Notes under the pieces: generated by a model
Seen by the model: only the letters and a program-made list of their open reading frames with translations
Told to the model about the DNA's origin: nothing
Databases searched by the model: none
Shown: positions 55,728 to 64,000 of the stretch, one piece after another
Layout of the letters: each line of letters starts with the position of its first letter
How positions within the stretch are numbered: the first letter of the stretch is position 1
Source: Paraburkholderia phenoliruptrix
GTDB taxonomy: Bacteria; Pseudomonadota; Gammaproteobacteria; Burkholderiales; Burkholderiaceae
Direction: 5' to 3'
Length of the DNA: 64,000 bases
Assembly (NCBI RefSeq): GCF_019511605.1
Contig: NZ_JAEUAV010000005.1
Span: 62,001-126,000 of the forward strand
Translations under genes and position numbers: made by a program

Positions 55728-56414
55728 TCAGGCGAGACGTCCCGCCTCGATCGTCACCGTGGTGTCGCAGCGGCGCGCCAGTTCGACGTCGTGCGTGACG
55801 AGAATCAGCGTCGCGCCGTTCGCGCGGTTCATCTCGAACATCAGGTCGATCACCGCGTGGCCCGTGGCAGCGTCAAGACTGCCGGTGGGTTCGTCGGCAA
55901 AGAGTATCGCCGGGTGAGTCACGAAGGCGCGCGCAAGCGCAACGCGTTGCTGCTCGCCGCCCGACAGCAGCTTCGGATAATGACTGGTGCGCTGCCCGAG
56001 TCCAACCTGCTCGAGCAGCCGGCGTGCGCGCGCTGCGGCTTCCCGTGTGCCGATGCCGCCTTGCAGTTCGAGCGGCAACGTAACGTTCTCGAGCGCCGTC
56101 AAATGCGGCATCAACTGGAACGACTGGAACACAAAGCCGACCGAGCCGCTGCGCAACGCCGCACGCTGGTCTTCGTTCAAGGTGGTGAGCTCGCGGCCGA
56201 GCAGACGAACGGAGCCGGAGCTTGCGCTGTCCAACCCCGCGAGCAGGCCAAGCAGCGTAGACTTGCCCGACCCGGACGCGCCCACTATCGCGACACTGCT
56301 GCCGGCTTCTATAGCCAGGTCGATGTTGTCCAGGATGGTCAGTTCGCCGGTTGCATCCTTAACCTTCTTGCACAAACCCCGCACTTCAATGACTGGATCA
56401 GTTCTGTTTAGCAT
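55728..56414 (-). CDS. ABC transporter ATP-binding protein, YbbA/LolD type
   Basis: The 228-residue ATPase of the MacB/LolD/YbbA group has Walker A GASGSGKS at 45-52, signature LSGGEQQ at 150-156, Walker B ILFADEP at 170-176 and a switch His in LVTHD. It has the lysine-rich extension between the strands typical of YbbA. In E. coli ybbA is followed by the permease ybbP and faces tesA; here the divergent TesA is present but no permease is downstream, where the spacer to the DUF1254 gene begins instead. Start at the ATG 56414 has no strong site. Confidence 0.9.
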   Translation of the reverse strand: MLNRTDPVIEVRGLCKKVKDATGELTILDNIDLAIEAGSSVAIVGASGSGKSTLLGLLAGLDSASSGSVRLLGRELTTLNEDQRAALRSGSVGFVFQSFQLMPHLTALENVTLPLELQGGIGTREAAARARRLLEQVGLGQRTSHYPKLLSGGEQQRVALARAFVTHPAILFADEPTGSLDAATGHAVIDLMFEMNRANGATLILVTHDVELARRCDTTVTIEAGRLA

Positions 56415-56499
56415 GGTGAAGCGTAGGTTGAAAGTGCGCGCCATCAAGCATCGCGCCAAGGCATTCATTCGGACAACGAACCCGGCGACCGCTATCGCA

Positions 56500-57168
56500 A
56501 TGGGCTTCATGCGCCCGGCTCTATCGGTTATATCGGCCATGCTGGCCGCGGCGCTTTTTGCGGCGAGTTTCACCGCGCAAGCCGCCAACACGCCGGATGC
56601 GGCCAAACCCGTGATCGTCGTATTGGGCGACAGTATCTCCGCCGAGTACGGCTTGCCGCGCGACACGGGCTGGGTTGCGTTACTGCGCCAGCGCCTTGCG
56701 CAAGAGCGAATCGATTATAGCGTTGCCAATGCCAGCATCAGCGGCGACACGACGAGCGGCGGACGAGCCCGCTTGCCTGCGCTCATGCAACGGCTGAAGC
56801 CGAGCATTGTGATTGTCGAACTGGGTGGGAACGACGCGTTGCGCGGCGTGCCGCTCTCCACCACGGAGGACAACCTGCGCACGATCATCGAACAGGCGCA
56901 GCAAGGTCACGCGAAGGTGGTGCTGGTTGGCATGTACGTGCCGCCTAACTACGGCCCCGAGTACACGCAAAAGTTCCACGGCATGTATGGCCAGCTTGCA
57001 AAGGAACTGCGTGTGCCGCTCGTGCCGTTTCTGCTCGCCGGCATTGCCGACAAGCCTGACATGTTCCAGGCGGATCAGATTCATCCGGCGCAGCAGGCAC
57101 AGGCAGTGCTACTGGACAACGTGTGGCCTGCTGTGAAGCCACTCCTTCGCACGGGTTCGCCGCGCTGA
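56500..57168 (+). CDS. tesA: Multifunctional acyl-CoA thioesterase I / arylesterase (TesA, SGNH)
   Basis: The 222-residue SGNH hydrolase is exported: a hydrophobic signal ends near AQAA (residue 29). Catalytic Ser45 lies in GDSIS, oxyanion GGND at 109-112 with Asn111, and Asp192/His195 are in ADQIHP. Such enzymes hydrolyse thioesters, arylesters and lysophospholipids in the periplasm. It is divergent from the YbbA-type ATPase, the conserved tesA/ybbA pairing. The start is uncertain because ATGs at 56413, 56500 and 56509 are all in frame; the second gives a proper signal peptide. Confidence 0.9.
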   Translation: MGFMRPALSVISAMLAAALFAASFTAQAANTPDAAKPVIVVLGDSISAEYGLPRDTGWVALLRQRLAQERIDYSVANASISGDTTSGGRARLPALMQRLKPSIVIVELGGNDALRGVPLSTTEDNLRTIIEQAQQGHAKVVLVGMYVPPNYGPEYTQKFHGMYGQLAKELRVPLVPFLLAGIADKPDMFQADQIHPAQQAQAVLLDNVWPAVKPLLRTGSPR

Positions 57169-57286
57169 AAGCGGCTTGTCAACCCGTTTCCGAAACATCG
57201 GAAACACGGATCGGCGAGCTTCGTCCGACGCTTGCGCAATCCCGTGTGACCGGCTCGATTTTTGAGCGACTTCTAGAGGAGATAAC

Positions 57287-57628
57287 GTGAAATACCTACC
57301 GTTAATCGCTTTGACCGTGGCAATTTCTGCCTGCGCCGCTCAACCGCCGGCTGGCGTCCAATCCGTCGGACAGAGCCAGCAACCGCCGAAGGCCGTGGCC
57401 TCGTGCATCGCGCAAAAATGGGCAGACAGCTCGCAAAAGCAGGTCGTGTCGCAAGACACGCTGGCTAACGATCAGGCCGTCGACGTGTATGTGCCCGGCC
57501 AGCAGCCGCCGAACGGTGCGGCCGCCGTGGTGCGTCCGGCGTACTCTGGCAAGGGCTCGTGGGTCGGCTTCCGGGCCAACGGCGCAGCCGGTAGCGACGC
57601 CACCAGCGCGATCAGTTCGTGCCTGTAA
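57287..57628 (+). CDS. Small lipoprotein of unknown function
   Basis: The 113-residue product has a signal peptide with lipobox ISAC (Cys16), followed by a Gln/Pro-rich stretch and a compact C-terminal half with SCIAQKWADSSQKQV and VVRPAYSGKGSWVGFRA. Three cysteines remain after lipidation (including SSC near the end). The start is GTG 57287 with GAGGAGA upstream. No family recognised beyond a general lipoprotein. It is closed by a perfect hairpin terminator. Confidence 0.75.
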   Translation: MKYLPLIALTVAISACAAQPPAGVQSVGQSQQPPKAVASCIAQKWADSSQKQVVSQDTLANDQAVDVYVPGQQPPNGAAAVVRPAYSGKGSWVGFRANGAAGSDATSAISSCL

Positions 57629-57695
57629 TCGTGTGACGCTGATCGATGCCAGTTCGATGAGCGTCCGGTCTGGAGGACGACGAGCCTCCAAAATG

Positions 57696-57722
57696 AAAAG
57701 CCCCGCATTTGCGGGGCTTTTT
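57696..57722 (+). terminator. Rho-independent terminator, probably bidirectional
   Basis: AAAAGCCCCGC (57696-57706), ATTT loop, GCGGGGCTTTTT (57711-57722). The perfect stem has A on the left and T on the right, so it can stop transcription from the lipoprotein gene and from ppiD on the other strand. Confidence 0.93.
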
Positions 57723-57965
57723 CGTTGATGCGCAGTGCGCGCTTGGCCAATCTCGCGGCGCCAGGCTGGCAGACCGGCGTCGCGCAGCTGAGCGGTCAAG
57801 CGGCCGTGGACTGCGCGGTGCGTGGCTAACAGAGCGTTGACTACCTAAAACTGAGCGTTGACTACGTGGCTGCTGAGCCTGGACTGCATCGCTCACCGCA
57901 AGCGCTTGACTGCGCGACCAGCCGAACAGCAAGCTGCGCCATTAACCGCTCTGCCGCCGTGCAGC

Positions 57966-59906
57966 TTACTCGCCGCCTTCCTGCGCATTCGCGCCGCTCT
58001 CGAGGGATCCATACAGCTTGACCTTCGAACGGGCGCGCAGCGCGTCGATATATGCTTGCGTTTCCGACTGCGATTGCACTTGCGCGATCTGCTGCTGGGC
58101 CGCGGCGAGCCGCTGCGGATCGACCGGCCCGCCCGCCACCACCGCATTGACGCGGTAGATCGCGTAGCCGGCGTCGCCCAGATCCACGCCTACATACGCG
58201 GGCAACTTCTGCGCATCGGCCTTGTAGATCGCGCTCAATGCAGCGGCCGGCACGCCCTGCGCATCGTTACGCGAGACCTTCAGCGGCGACGAGAAGCCGG
58301 TAGTCGCCTTCGACTTCTCGAACTCGGCCAGCTTCGCGATGCCGTCTTTATGCGCGGCTTCGTTCGACTGCGCGGCGATCACTTTCTCGCGCACGGCATC
58401 TTTGATAGCGTCGAGCGCCGGCACCGCCGCAGCCTTGTAATCAGTGACGCGCGCAGCGATCAGCGTGTTGCTGCCCACGTCGATTGCCTGCGTGTTGTTG
58501 CGTGCATTGACCGAGTCGTTGGCGAACACAGCGGCGAGGAACTTCGCGTTGTTCAGCGGGCTGTCGGGCGGCAGCTTCGGGTCGGGCTGCGGCGTGACTG
58601 TGGCCGTCTGCACTTGCAGCTTGTACTTGTCGGCAGCTGGCTGCAGGCTCTTTGCCTTCTCGTAGACGATGGACGTGAAGCCTTCGGAGTCGTCGCTAAA
58701 TGCCTTGCTTGCCAGTTGCGTCTTCAAATCGCGGGCAATCTGGTCCTTCACTTCGTCAAACGGACGGGTGACGGCCGGCTTGACGTCAGTCGCCTTGATG
58801 ATGTGATAACCAAAGTCCGTTTGGACGATGCCGCTCACTTCGTCTTTCTTGAGCGCGAACACGGCGTCGTCGAATGCCTGGCCGCCCGCGATCATGCCGC
58901 GCCCAAAGTAGCCGAGGTCGCCGCCCTTCGAAGCCGAGCCGGGGTCCTGCGAGTTCTGTTGCGCGATCTGAGCAAACTGATCAGGATGCGCCTTGATCTG
59001 TGCGAGCAACTCTTCGGCCTTCTGCTTCGCCTTGGCCTTGTCGGCCGCGCTCGCGTCTTTGGGCGCGGCGATCAGAATGTGGCTCGCGCGGACCTGGCCT
59101 TCGGTCCGGTAGTGTGCGATGTTCTCGTCGTAGTATTTTTTCAGGTCCGCCTCGCTCGGCTGCACGGACGCCGCGAGCGTGGCCGGCGACATGACCAGAT
59201 ACTGGATCGTGGCCGTGGCCGGCGTCGCGAAGTCGTTGCGATGCGCGTCGTAATACGCCTGCAACTGCGCGTCGGTCGGCTGAATTTTGGCGGCATAATC
59301 GCGCGGATGAAAGGCAATGCCTTGCACTTCACGCTGCTGCTCGGCGAGTTCGGTCAGATGCTGGGCGAGCGTTTTCGACGTGAAGGCGCTGCCCTGTATG
59401 CTGGCCGGCAATTCCTGAGTGGCGATGCTGTAGCGCACGCGCTCGTCATACTGGTCGGGCGTCATGCCCTGCATGGCGAGAAGTTGCTTGTAGCGTTCGA
59501 CGTCGATCGAGCCGTCCGGCTTTTTCAGCGACGAGATGACCGGATCGTTCAGCAGCACGCGACGCACCGCGTCGTCGGACGCGGTCAGGTGCAGGCGCTG
59601 CGTTTCATCGGCCAGCACGCGCTGTTCGATCAGGCCGTCGAGCATCTGGCTGCGGCGCTCGGGCGTGTCGAACGCCTTGATGTCGAACTGTGCGCCGAGC
59701 ATCTGACGGGCGCGGTCAAGCTGCTGACGCATCGCGTTGTCGTACTCTACCCGCGTGATCTTGTGACCGTTGACGCTCGCGACGTTTGCGCTTTCGTCAA
59801 AGAAGCCGCGAAAGCCCTGAATTCCCACGAAACCCAGCCCCGGCACAATGACGAGGATGAGCATGAACATCATCAGGCGTTTGTGATTGCGGAAAAAATC
59901 GAGCAT
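57966..59906 (-). CDS. ppiD: Periplasmic folding chaperone PpiD (SurA-N/parvulin)
   Basis: The 646-residue membrane-anchored chaperone has one N-terminal helix (about 12-34, LMMFMLILVIVPGLGFVG), a SurA-like N-terminal domain with LDGLIEQRVLADETQR, and a parvulin domain around 268-365 (VRASHILI, DPGSASKGGDLGYFGRG, FGYHIIKATDV). The long C-terminal domain follows. It assists folding of periplasmic and outer-membrane proteins at the Sec translocon. The length matches PpiD. It lies between the bidirectional terminator and the tRNA terminator. Confidence 0.95.
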   Translation of the reverse strand: MLDFFRNHKRLMMFMLILVIVPGLGFVGIQGFRGFFDESANVASVNGHKITRVEYDNAMRQQLDRARQMLGAQFDIKAFDTPERRSQMLDGLIEQRVLADETQRLHLTASDDAVRRVLLNDPVISSLKKPDGSIDVERYKQLLAMQGMTPDQYDERVRYSIATQELPASIQGSAFTSKTLAQHLTELAEQQREVQGIAFHPRDYAAKIQPTDAQLQAYYDAHRNDFATPATATIQYLVMSPATLAASVQPSEADLKKYYDENIAHYRTEGQVRASHILIAAPKDASAADKAKAKQKAEELLAQIKAHPDQFAQIAQQNSQDPGSASKGGDLGYFGRGMIAGGQAFDDAVFALKKDEVSGIVQTDFGYHIIKATDVKPAVTRPFDEVKDQIARDLKTQLASKAFSDDSEGFTSIVYEKAKSLQPAADKYKLQVQTATVTPQPDPKLPPDSPLNNAKFLAAVFANDSVNARNNTQAIDVGSNTLIAARVTDYKAAAVPALDAIKDAVREKVIAAQSNEAAHKDGIAKLAEFEKSKATTGFSSPLKVSRNDAQGVPAAALSAIYKADAQKLPAYVGVDLGDAGYAIYRVNAVVAGGPVDPQRLAAAQQQIAQVQSQSETQAYIDALRARSKVKLYGSLESGANAQEGGE

Positions 59907-59950
59907 GCGTAAGTGCCAAAAACAGAACGCCCGATCTTACAACAGCGGGC

Positions 59951-59980
59951 AATAAAAAAGGCGAACCGGAGTTCGCCTTT
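59951..59980 (-). terminator. Terminator downstream of tRNA-Asp
   Basis: Read on the minus strand: AAAGGCGAAC, loop TCCG, GTTCGCC followed by T6. A perfect stem with a U-run, 9 bases past the tRNA 3' end. Confidence 0.92.
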
Positions 59981-59989
59981 CGAGGATAC

Positions 59990-60066
59990 TGGCGGAGTGG
60001 ACGGGACTCGAACCCGCGACCCCCGGCGTGACAGGCCGGTATTCTAACCGACTGAACTACCACTCC
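59990..60066 (-). tRNA. tRNA-Asp (GTC)
   Basis: The minus strand reads GGAGTGGTAGTTCAGTCGG, a D arm with GGTTAGAATACC, the anticodon stem-loop CCGGCCTGTCACGCCGG with anticodon GTC, the T arm GGGTTCGAGTCCC, and an acceptor stem ending ...CACTCCGCCA. CCA is encoded. It is 77 bases long with all stems paired, and a hairpin terminator follows. Upstream lies a run of AGCAGTGA-type repeats. Confidence 0.97.
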
Positions 60067-60218
60067 TTGTGCTGCGTTGCATGTACTGCTCACTGCTTTC
60101 ACTGCTTTTACTACACACCGCGGCTGCTATAAAACACACGGCGAACAGCAATTGTAGCTGATACGCGCGCGTGTCCGCAACTTTTGCCTCCCGGCCTGCC
60201 GCTCGCAGTAAAAAGGGC

Positions 60219-61418
60219 TCAGGTCCCACACTCGGCGACAGTGCTGCGCGTAATCCTCACCGAACGGCGCCCGGACCAGCGGTACGTCGCGACAACGGCA
60301 AGCCCCACGAGCGCCAACGCCACGCCCACGTAGACCGTCGTAACGACGCTCCCGCCTGCCAGAGCCAGCCCGCCGACGAACGAGCCGCCCGAGATTCCCA
60401 GATTGAACGCCGCCACGTTGAGCCCGGCTGCAGTACCGACGGCTTGGGGCGCCACGCGCTGTGCGACCAGAACAACGGTCGCCTGCATGATGGGAGGAAC
60501 GGCGAAGGCGAACGCGCCCCACACAAACAGGTTGATCATGACCAGAACCGGCTGATGCGCGCTGCCCCATAGAGCGGCCACCGACAGGGCGAGCCCGCTC
60601 AGGGCGATGTTCATGCTGATCTTCGGCCCATAACGATCCGCAAGACGCCCGCCGCCAATGGTCCCCGCGACCGAACCCAAACCGAAGATCATCAAACCCA
60701 GCGTCACGCCTTCACTTGTCATGCCGGTAACGTTTGTCAGCAGAGCAGACAAATAGGTGAAGACGGCAAACGTAGCGCCCATGCCGAGTGCAGCCATCGC
60801 GTAAAGCGGCATCAGCGCGCTGCTCCTCAGCAAGGAAAGCTGCGAGAGGATGCTGCCTGAACCGCGTTGCGACGAAAGCGAAGGCAGCAGCCGCCAAAGT
60901 CCCACGGTTGCAACCGCGCCCATTGCCGCCACCACCAGAAACGGTAGCCGCCAGCTCATCAGATCGCCGAGCCATGTGCCGCCAGGCACGCCGGTGACCA
61001 TCGCCACGGTCAGGCCGCTTACCATGATGGCGACCGCCCTGCCCGACTTCTGCGCCGGCACCAGCGACATGGCGACGGTCGTCCCCAAGCCGAAGAAGAC
61101 ACCGTGAGCGACGGCCATCGCGATGCGGATCGCGAGGAGCGCCCCGAACGCATCCGAGAGTCCCGCCGCCAGGTTACACAGCGTGAAGAATGTCATGAGC
61201 GCAAGAAGCAACGCCCTGCGAGGCAACCGCGCGGTCACCGCGGAAATCAGCGGCGTGCCGATCGTAATGGCGAGCGCGTAGAAACTGACCAGAAGTCCGG
61301 CCGTCGACACGGAGATGCCGAACGCTCTTCCAATGTCCGGCAACAAGCCGACGATGACGAATTCTGTCGTTCCGATCGCGAACGCGGCGAACGCTAGAGA
61401 AAACACTGCGGCAGGCAT
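60219..61418 (-). CDS. MFS transporter, DHA1-type drug/sugar efflux family
   Basis: The 399-residue protein has twelve predicted helices and the signature GLLPDIGRAFGISVSTAGLLVSFYALAITIGTPL, shown in part as ISVSTAGLLVSFYALA. It continues with the loop motif TARLPRRALLL and GTTEFVIVGLLP, and the sixth-helix motif GTWLGDLMSW. This resembles the AraJ/chloramphenicol and arabinose-efflux group of DHA1. The substrate is unknown. It shares strand with the SDR and lies 112 bases downstream of it. Confidence 0.92.
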   Translation of the reverse strand: MPAAVFSLAFAAFAIGTTEFVIVGLLPDIGRAFGISVSTAGLLVSFYALAITIGTPLISAVTARLPRRALLLALMTFFTLCNLAAGLSDAFGALLAIRIAMAVAHGVFFGLGTTVAMSLVPAQKSGRAVAIMVSGLTVAMVTGVPGGTWLGDLMSWRLPFLVVAAMGAVATVGLWRLLPSLSSQRGSGSILSQLSLLRSSALMPLYAMAALGMGATFAVFTYLSALLTNVTGMTSEGVTLGLMIFGLGSVAGTIGGGRLADRYGPKISMNIALSGLALSVAALWGSAHQPVLVMINLFVWGAFAFAVPPIMQATVVLVAQRVAPQAVGTAAGLNVAAFNLGISGGSFVGGLALAGGSVVTTVYVGVALALVGLAVVATYRWSGRRSVRITRSTVAECGT

Positions 61419-61530
61419 GATGATGTCCTCGTTGAAGTCATACGGGTCCGGATTGGCATTCGCGGCGGCTGACGAGCAGTTGCATCAAAGACATAACGGC
61501 CCGCCAGCCTGCCAGCGGCAGCCCTGATAG

Positions 61531-62262
61531 TCAGAAATCCTGAACAGTTGGACGGATCACGATCTCGTTGACGTCCACCGTGCGAGGCTGATCGATCGCG
61601 TAGGCAATCGCCTGTGCAATAGCCTCGGCGGGAATGGCCATCTTGTAGAAGTCGACGACGAAGTTGCGGCTGTCCTCGTGGCCCGAGCCGAACTTCAGTT
61701 CGGTGTCGATCGCTCCCGGCGAGATCACGGTCGTGCGGATGTTGCCGCCCACCTCGTGACGCAGGCCTTCGGAGATCGCGCGCACCGCGAACTTGGTGCC
61801 CGAATAGACTGTGCCTCCCGGACTGAAGACCTTCAGGCCAACCACTGACGCGATGTTCACGAAGTGCCCGGACTGCTGTTTTTCAAACACCGGCAACGCG
61901 GCTGCAACGCCATACAGCAGGCCCTTGATGTTGATGTCGATCATGCGGTCCCATTCGTCCGTCTTGCGCAGCGATAGCGGTGCAATGGCCATGAGGCCCG
62001 CGTTGTTGACCATCACGTCGAGGCGGCCGTGTTGCGACACGACCTCGTCTACCAGCCGGTTGACCTGGGCCTGATCGGTCACGTCCACCTGGTGGACCGA
62101 CACCTTGCCGCCCTTCGCGAGAATCTCTGCGGCAACACGCTGCAGCTTGTCGAGCCTGCGCGCTGCGAGAGCAACGGTGGCGCCTTTCGAGGCAAGAAGT
62201 TGAGCAGTAGCTTCACCAATCCCACTGGAAGCACCGGTAATGACGACGACTTTGTTTGCCAT
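61531..62262 (-). CDS. SDR-family oxidoreductase
   Basis: The 243-residue classical SDR has TGASSGIG at 9-16, NNAG at 86-89, catalytic Ser139, Tyr153 and Lys157 (YSGTK) and the C-terminal PTVQDF-type end. Arg35-Arg36 after the second strand favours NADP. This close relative group is often controlled by the adjacent divergent LysR regulator. GGAGAG lies before ATG 62262. It probably forms a unit with the MFS gene downstream. Confidence 0.92.
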   Translation of the reverse strand: MANKVVVITGASSGIGEATAQLLASKGATVALAARRLDKLQRVAAEILAKGGKVSVHQVDVTDQAQVNRLVDEVVSQHGRLDVMVNNAGLMAIAPLSLRKTDEWDRMIDINIKGLLYGVAAALPVFEKQQSGHFVNIASVVGLKVFSPGGTVYSGTKFAVRAISEGLRHEVGGNIRTTVISPGAIDTELKFGSGHEDSRNFVVDFYKMAIPAEAIAQAIAYAIDQPRTVDVNEIVIRPTVQDF

Positions 62263-62331
62263 GATTTCTCTCCGAGGAGTTGTTGGACTGCGTGAGAGAA
62301 GTCTCGCTCGCAACGCGACTTTTGATTAGAC

Positions 62332-62356
62332 TGGAATATATGGAATGTCTCTTCCA
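62332..62356. promoter_or_regulatory. Candidate LysR operator region: TGGAAT direct repeats and TGGAA-N6-TTCCA
   Basis: TGGAAT occurs at 62332-62337 and 62341-62346, and TGGAATGTCTCTTCCA at 62341-62356 is an inverted repeat with 5-bp arms. They lie in the 123-base spacer between the SDR and the LysR gene, where the LysR protein is expected to bind. The site is inferred by eye. Confidence 0.45.
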
Positions 62357-62385
62357 CATACGCAAAAATATCCCACGAGTTGAAC

Positions 62386-63297
62386 ATGACTGACGTGGCC
62401 GACCTGAACGACATCGCCGTCTTTGTCCGCGTGGCGCAATTGGAAAGCTTCAGCCGGGCGGCGCATGCGCTGGGCATGCCGGTCTCCACGGTGAGCCGCA
62501 AAGTGAGCGCGCTCGAAGAACGACTCGGCGTGACGCTTTTGCAGCGCACCACGCGCAAGCTCAGCCTCACTGCGCAGGGAAGAGCGTATTTCGATCAGTG
62601 CAGCGAGCCGCTGAGTCACCTGTACGACGCTGAGCGCGTGATCACCCAGACGCAAAAAAAGCCGGAGGGTCTGCTACGCATCTCCGGGCCTGTGATGCTC
62701 GAGCAGGAGCCGTTTTACGCATTCCTGTCGGCGTTTTTGAAGGACTATCCGCAGATTCACGTCGATCTCTACTTCACGAACGCGTTCCTCGACCTGATCG
62801 CGGAGAACGTCGATGTTGCGATCCGCTTCGGTGAGTTGCGGGATTCGAGCCTCATCGCGCAACGCGTGGGACGGAGTGTCCGGCAGCTTGTCGTATCTGC
62901 CGAATATGCGCGGACCCAGCCGCTACCCTCGCAACCCGACGAACTTAGCCAGCATCCGTGCGTGCTGATCAACGCTCGAAACAACGAGTCGGAATGGCAC
63001 CTGGTCAACGGCCGAAAATCAGTGAAGGTGCATGTGACGGGGCCCGTCGCCGCGCGCGACTTCCACGTCGTCAGCGCGTTTGCGCTTCGCGGGCACGGCA
63101 TCGCGCTGCTTCCGTCGAGCTATTGCGATCCGCGTATTGCAAGCGGAGAGTTGGTCCGGGTGCTGCCGGAATGGTCGTCACCGGAAATTTTCGTGCATGC
63201 GGTCTACCCGACCCGGCGCTTCATGCCCTCCAGGCTGAGAGCGTTTCTCGACGCGCTCAGAGCGTGGCAGGGCCCGCTCTGGTTACCCCTGCGATGA
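62386..63297 (+). CDS. LysR-family transcriptional regulator
   Basis: The 303-residue protein has an N-terminal winged helix at about 5-65 (LNDIAVFVRVAQLESFSRAAHALGMPVSTVSRKVSALEERLG in part) with the LTAQGRAYF turn, then a LysR substrate-binding domain (GLLRISGPVMLEQ, DVAIRFGELRDSSLIAQR, CVLINARNN, HGIALLPSSYC). It divides from the SDR gene and probably regulates it and the MFS gene. The ATG at 62386 is preferred to a TTG two codons upstream. Confidence 0.92.
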   Translation: MTDVADLNDIAVFVRVAQLESFSRAAHALGMPVSTVSRKVSALEERLGVTLLQRTTRKLSLTAQGRAYFDQCSEPLSHLYDAERVITQTQKKPEGLLRISGPVMLEQEPFYAFLSAFLKDYPQIHVDLYFTNAFLDLIAENVDVAIRFGELRDSSLIAQRVGRSVRQLVVSAEYARTQPLPSQPDELSQHPCVLINARNNESEWHLVNGRKSVKVHVTGPVAARDFHVVSAFALRGHGIALLPSSYCDPRIASGELVRVLPEWSSPEIFVHAVYPTRRFMPSRLRAFLDALRAWQGPLWLPLR

Positions 63298-63601
63298 TAC
63301 GCAGCAACCTCTGCTCACGCCGGGTACGCGTAGGGGCACCGTGTCTCTGGATTCGCCTGTTCCTCAACGCGAAGGGGCGCTCCGGCTGAAGCGCCGTTGC
63401 CGCGCGTCTCCCGCTTCTTTGCATGCTTACCGATAGCCCCGGCTCTGTCGGGCTTGCTGCATGACCAGAGCACGGCCCGACTCATTGCTCCTGAACGTCG
63501 AACCGGCTGGTTATGCCTGGTTGCGCGGCGCGAATCGCCGTCGCGTTCCAGCCCGCATGCCGCTCGTCCTGTCGAGTCCGTAGCCGGGTTGCCGTGCTTT
63601 T
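63298..63601. other. Gene-free spacer
   Basis: No gene was recognised between the LysR stop and the 3' end of the second SDR gene. A weak GC-rich inverted repeat near 63,376-63,397 (GGGGCGCTCCGGCTGAAGCGCC-type, not T-tailed) was noted, no terminator was found. Confidence 0.4.
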
Positions 63602-64000
63602 TCAAGCCGGAAAATCGGTGGATGCGGACAGCGCCTTCCACGTTTGCGTTTCCGTCGTCACATACGCGTTCTTTTCCGCAATCGCCTTGAGGGTGTCGGT
63701 GCCGAGCGGCAAACGCAGTGGCGGCGTTTCGCTGTCGACCACCTTGATCAGCGCGGCCGCAAGTTTCACCGGATCGCCCGGCTGATTGTGGTTGATCTCG
63801 CGTGCGAGGTGACGCAGCTTGCCTGACGTCGCTTCGTAGTCGTCGATAATGTCCTTCCCCACCACAAGCGAGGACGTGTCAAGAAAGTCAGTGCGGAAGA
63901 AGCCCGGCTCGATCATGGTCGCGTGGATGCCCAACGGTTTGAGTTCCGCGTGCAGAGCTTCCGTGATGCCTTCCACGGCGAACTTCGTCGAGCTGTACAC
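63602..64000 (-). CDS. SDR-family oxidoreductase, N-terminal part outside window
   Basis: Only the C-terminal 132 residues are present; the gene continues beyond the right edge. The visible part starts in the catalytic motif YSSTK (Tyr/Lys) with FAVEGITEAL, followed by GIHATMIEPGFFRTDFLD and a tail containing LPLGTDTLKAIAEK. It is a classical SDR, similar to the group acting with LysR-controlled detoxification genes. No statement on the Rossmann N-terminus can be made. Confidence 0.88.
   Translation of the reverse strand: MYSSTKFAVEGITEALHAELKPLGIHATMIEPGFFRTDFLDTSSLVVGKDIIDDYEATSGKLRHLAREINHNQPGDPVKLAAALIKVVDSETPPLRLPLGTDTLKAIAEKNAYVTTETQTWKALSASTDFPA

Noticed and set aside
57858..59912. 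Plus-strand open frame of 684 codons opposite ppiD
   Set aside because: Arg/Leu-rich shadow frame; ppiD on the minus strand has all domains.

Overview
The window is a 64 kb stretch of high-GC chromosome from a betaproteobacterium of the Burkholderiaceae, most likely Paraburkholderia or a close relative such as Burkholderia or Caballeronia. The evidence is the cepacian-type exopolysaccharide genes at the left end, the ygfZ/mltG-tmk-holB-tatD block, the yciB-bolA-parvulin/purL block, the MocR/DUF2917 pair, and the abundance of short tandem repeats between genes. No rRNA, CRISPR array, prophage or complete insertion sequence was seen. One tRNA (Asp, GTC) is present.

Layout. 0-6.3 kb: cepacian-like polysaccharide genes. 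A minus-strand bceB-bceC-bceD-bceE run (bceE cut by the window edge) diverges from bceA across a long AT-rich control region. 6.4-8.0 kb: a protein built from the DNA-binding end of an IS5-type transposase, with no DDE domain and a long low-complexity and unknown C-terminal part. 8.6-11.4 kb: small envelope or periplasmic proteins (YciI-like, PsiF, a two-helix membrane protein, a SYLF-domain lipoprotein). 11.8-17.4 kb: stress and envelope genes (GT4 glycosyltransferase, SMC/RecF-like ATPase, OtsA, MscS-like channel). 17.8-24.5 kb: Rap1a/Tai-like and ankyrin proteins, then tatD-GNAT-holB-tmk-mltG, divergent from ygfZ. 24.7-37.8 kb: oxidoreductases, hydrolases, a MocR-type regulator with a DUF2917 partner, and a beta-oxidation set (thiolase, FadB/J-like enzyme, acyl-CoA ligase). 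38.1-42.2 kb: selO-msrB and yciB-bolA-parvulin. 42.4-52.0 kb: purL, a FAD oxidoreductase, nnr and pgi. 52.1-55.7 kb: a visibly less GC-rich, loosely packed segment with a ketopantoate-reductase-like gene, a DUF1254 protein, two possible gene fragments and a C-tract/G-tract inverted repeat. It looks like an insertion or replacement. 55.7-60.1 kb: YbbA-type ATPase/TesA divergent pair, a small lipoprotein, ppiD and tRNA-Asp. 60.2-64 kb: an MFS transporter, an SDR, a divergent LysR regulator and a second, truncated SDR.

Most of the window is ordinary core metabolism. The parts most worth a second look are the transposase-derived protein beside the exopolysaccharide locus, the palindrome-bearing bceA/bceB control region, the recurring 9-19 bp tandem arrays just outside genes, the MocR operator candidate, and the 52-55.7 kb segment. 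No complete, clearly new multi-gene system was identified. Promoter and operator calls are by eye and are weak.
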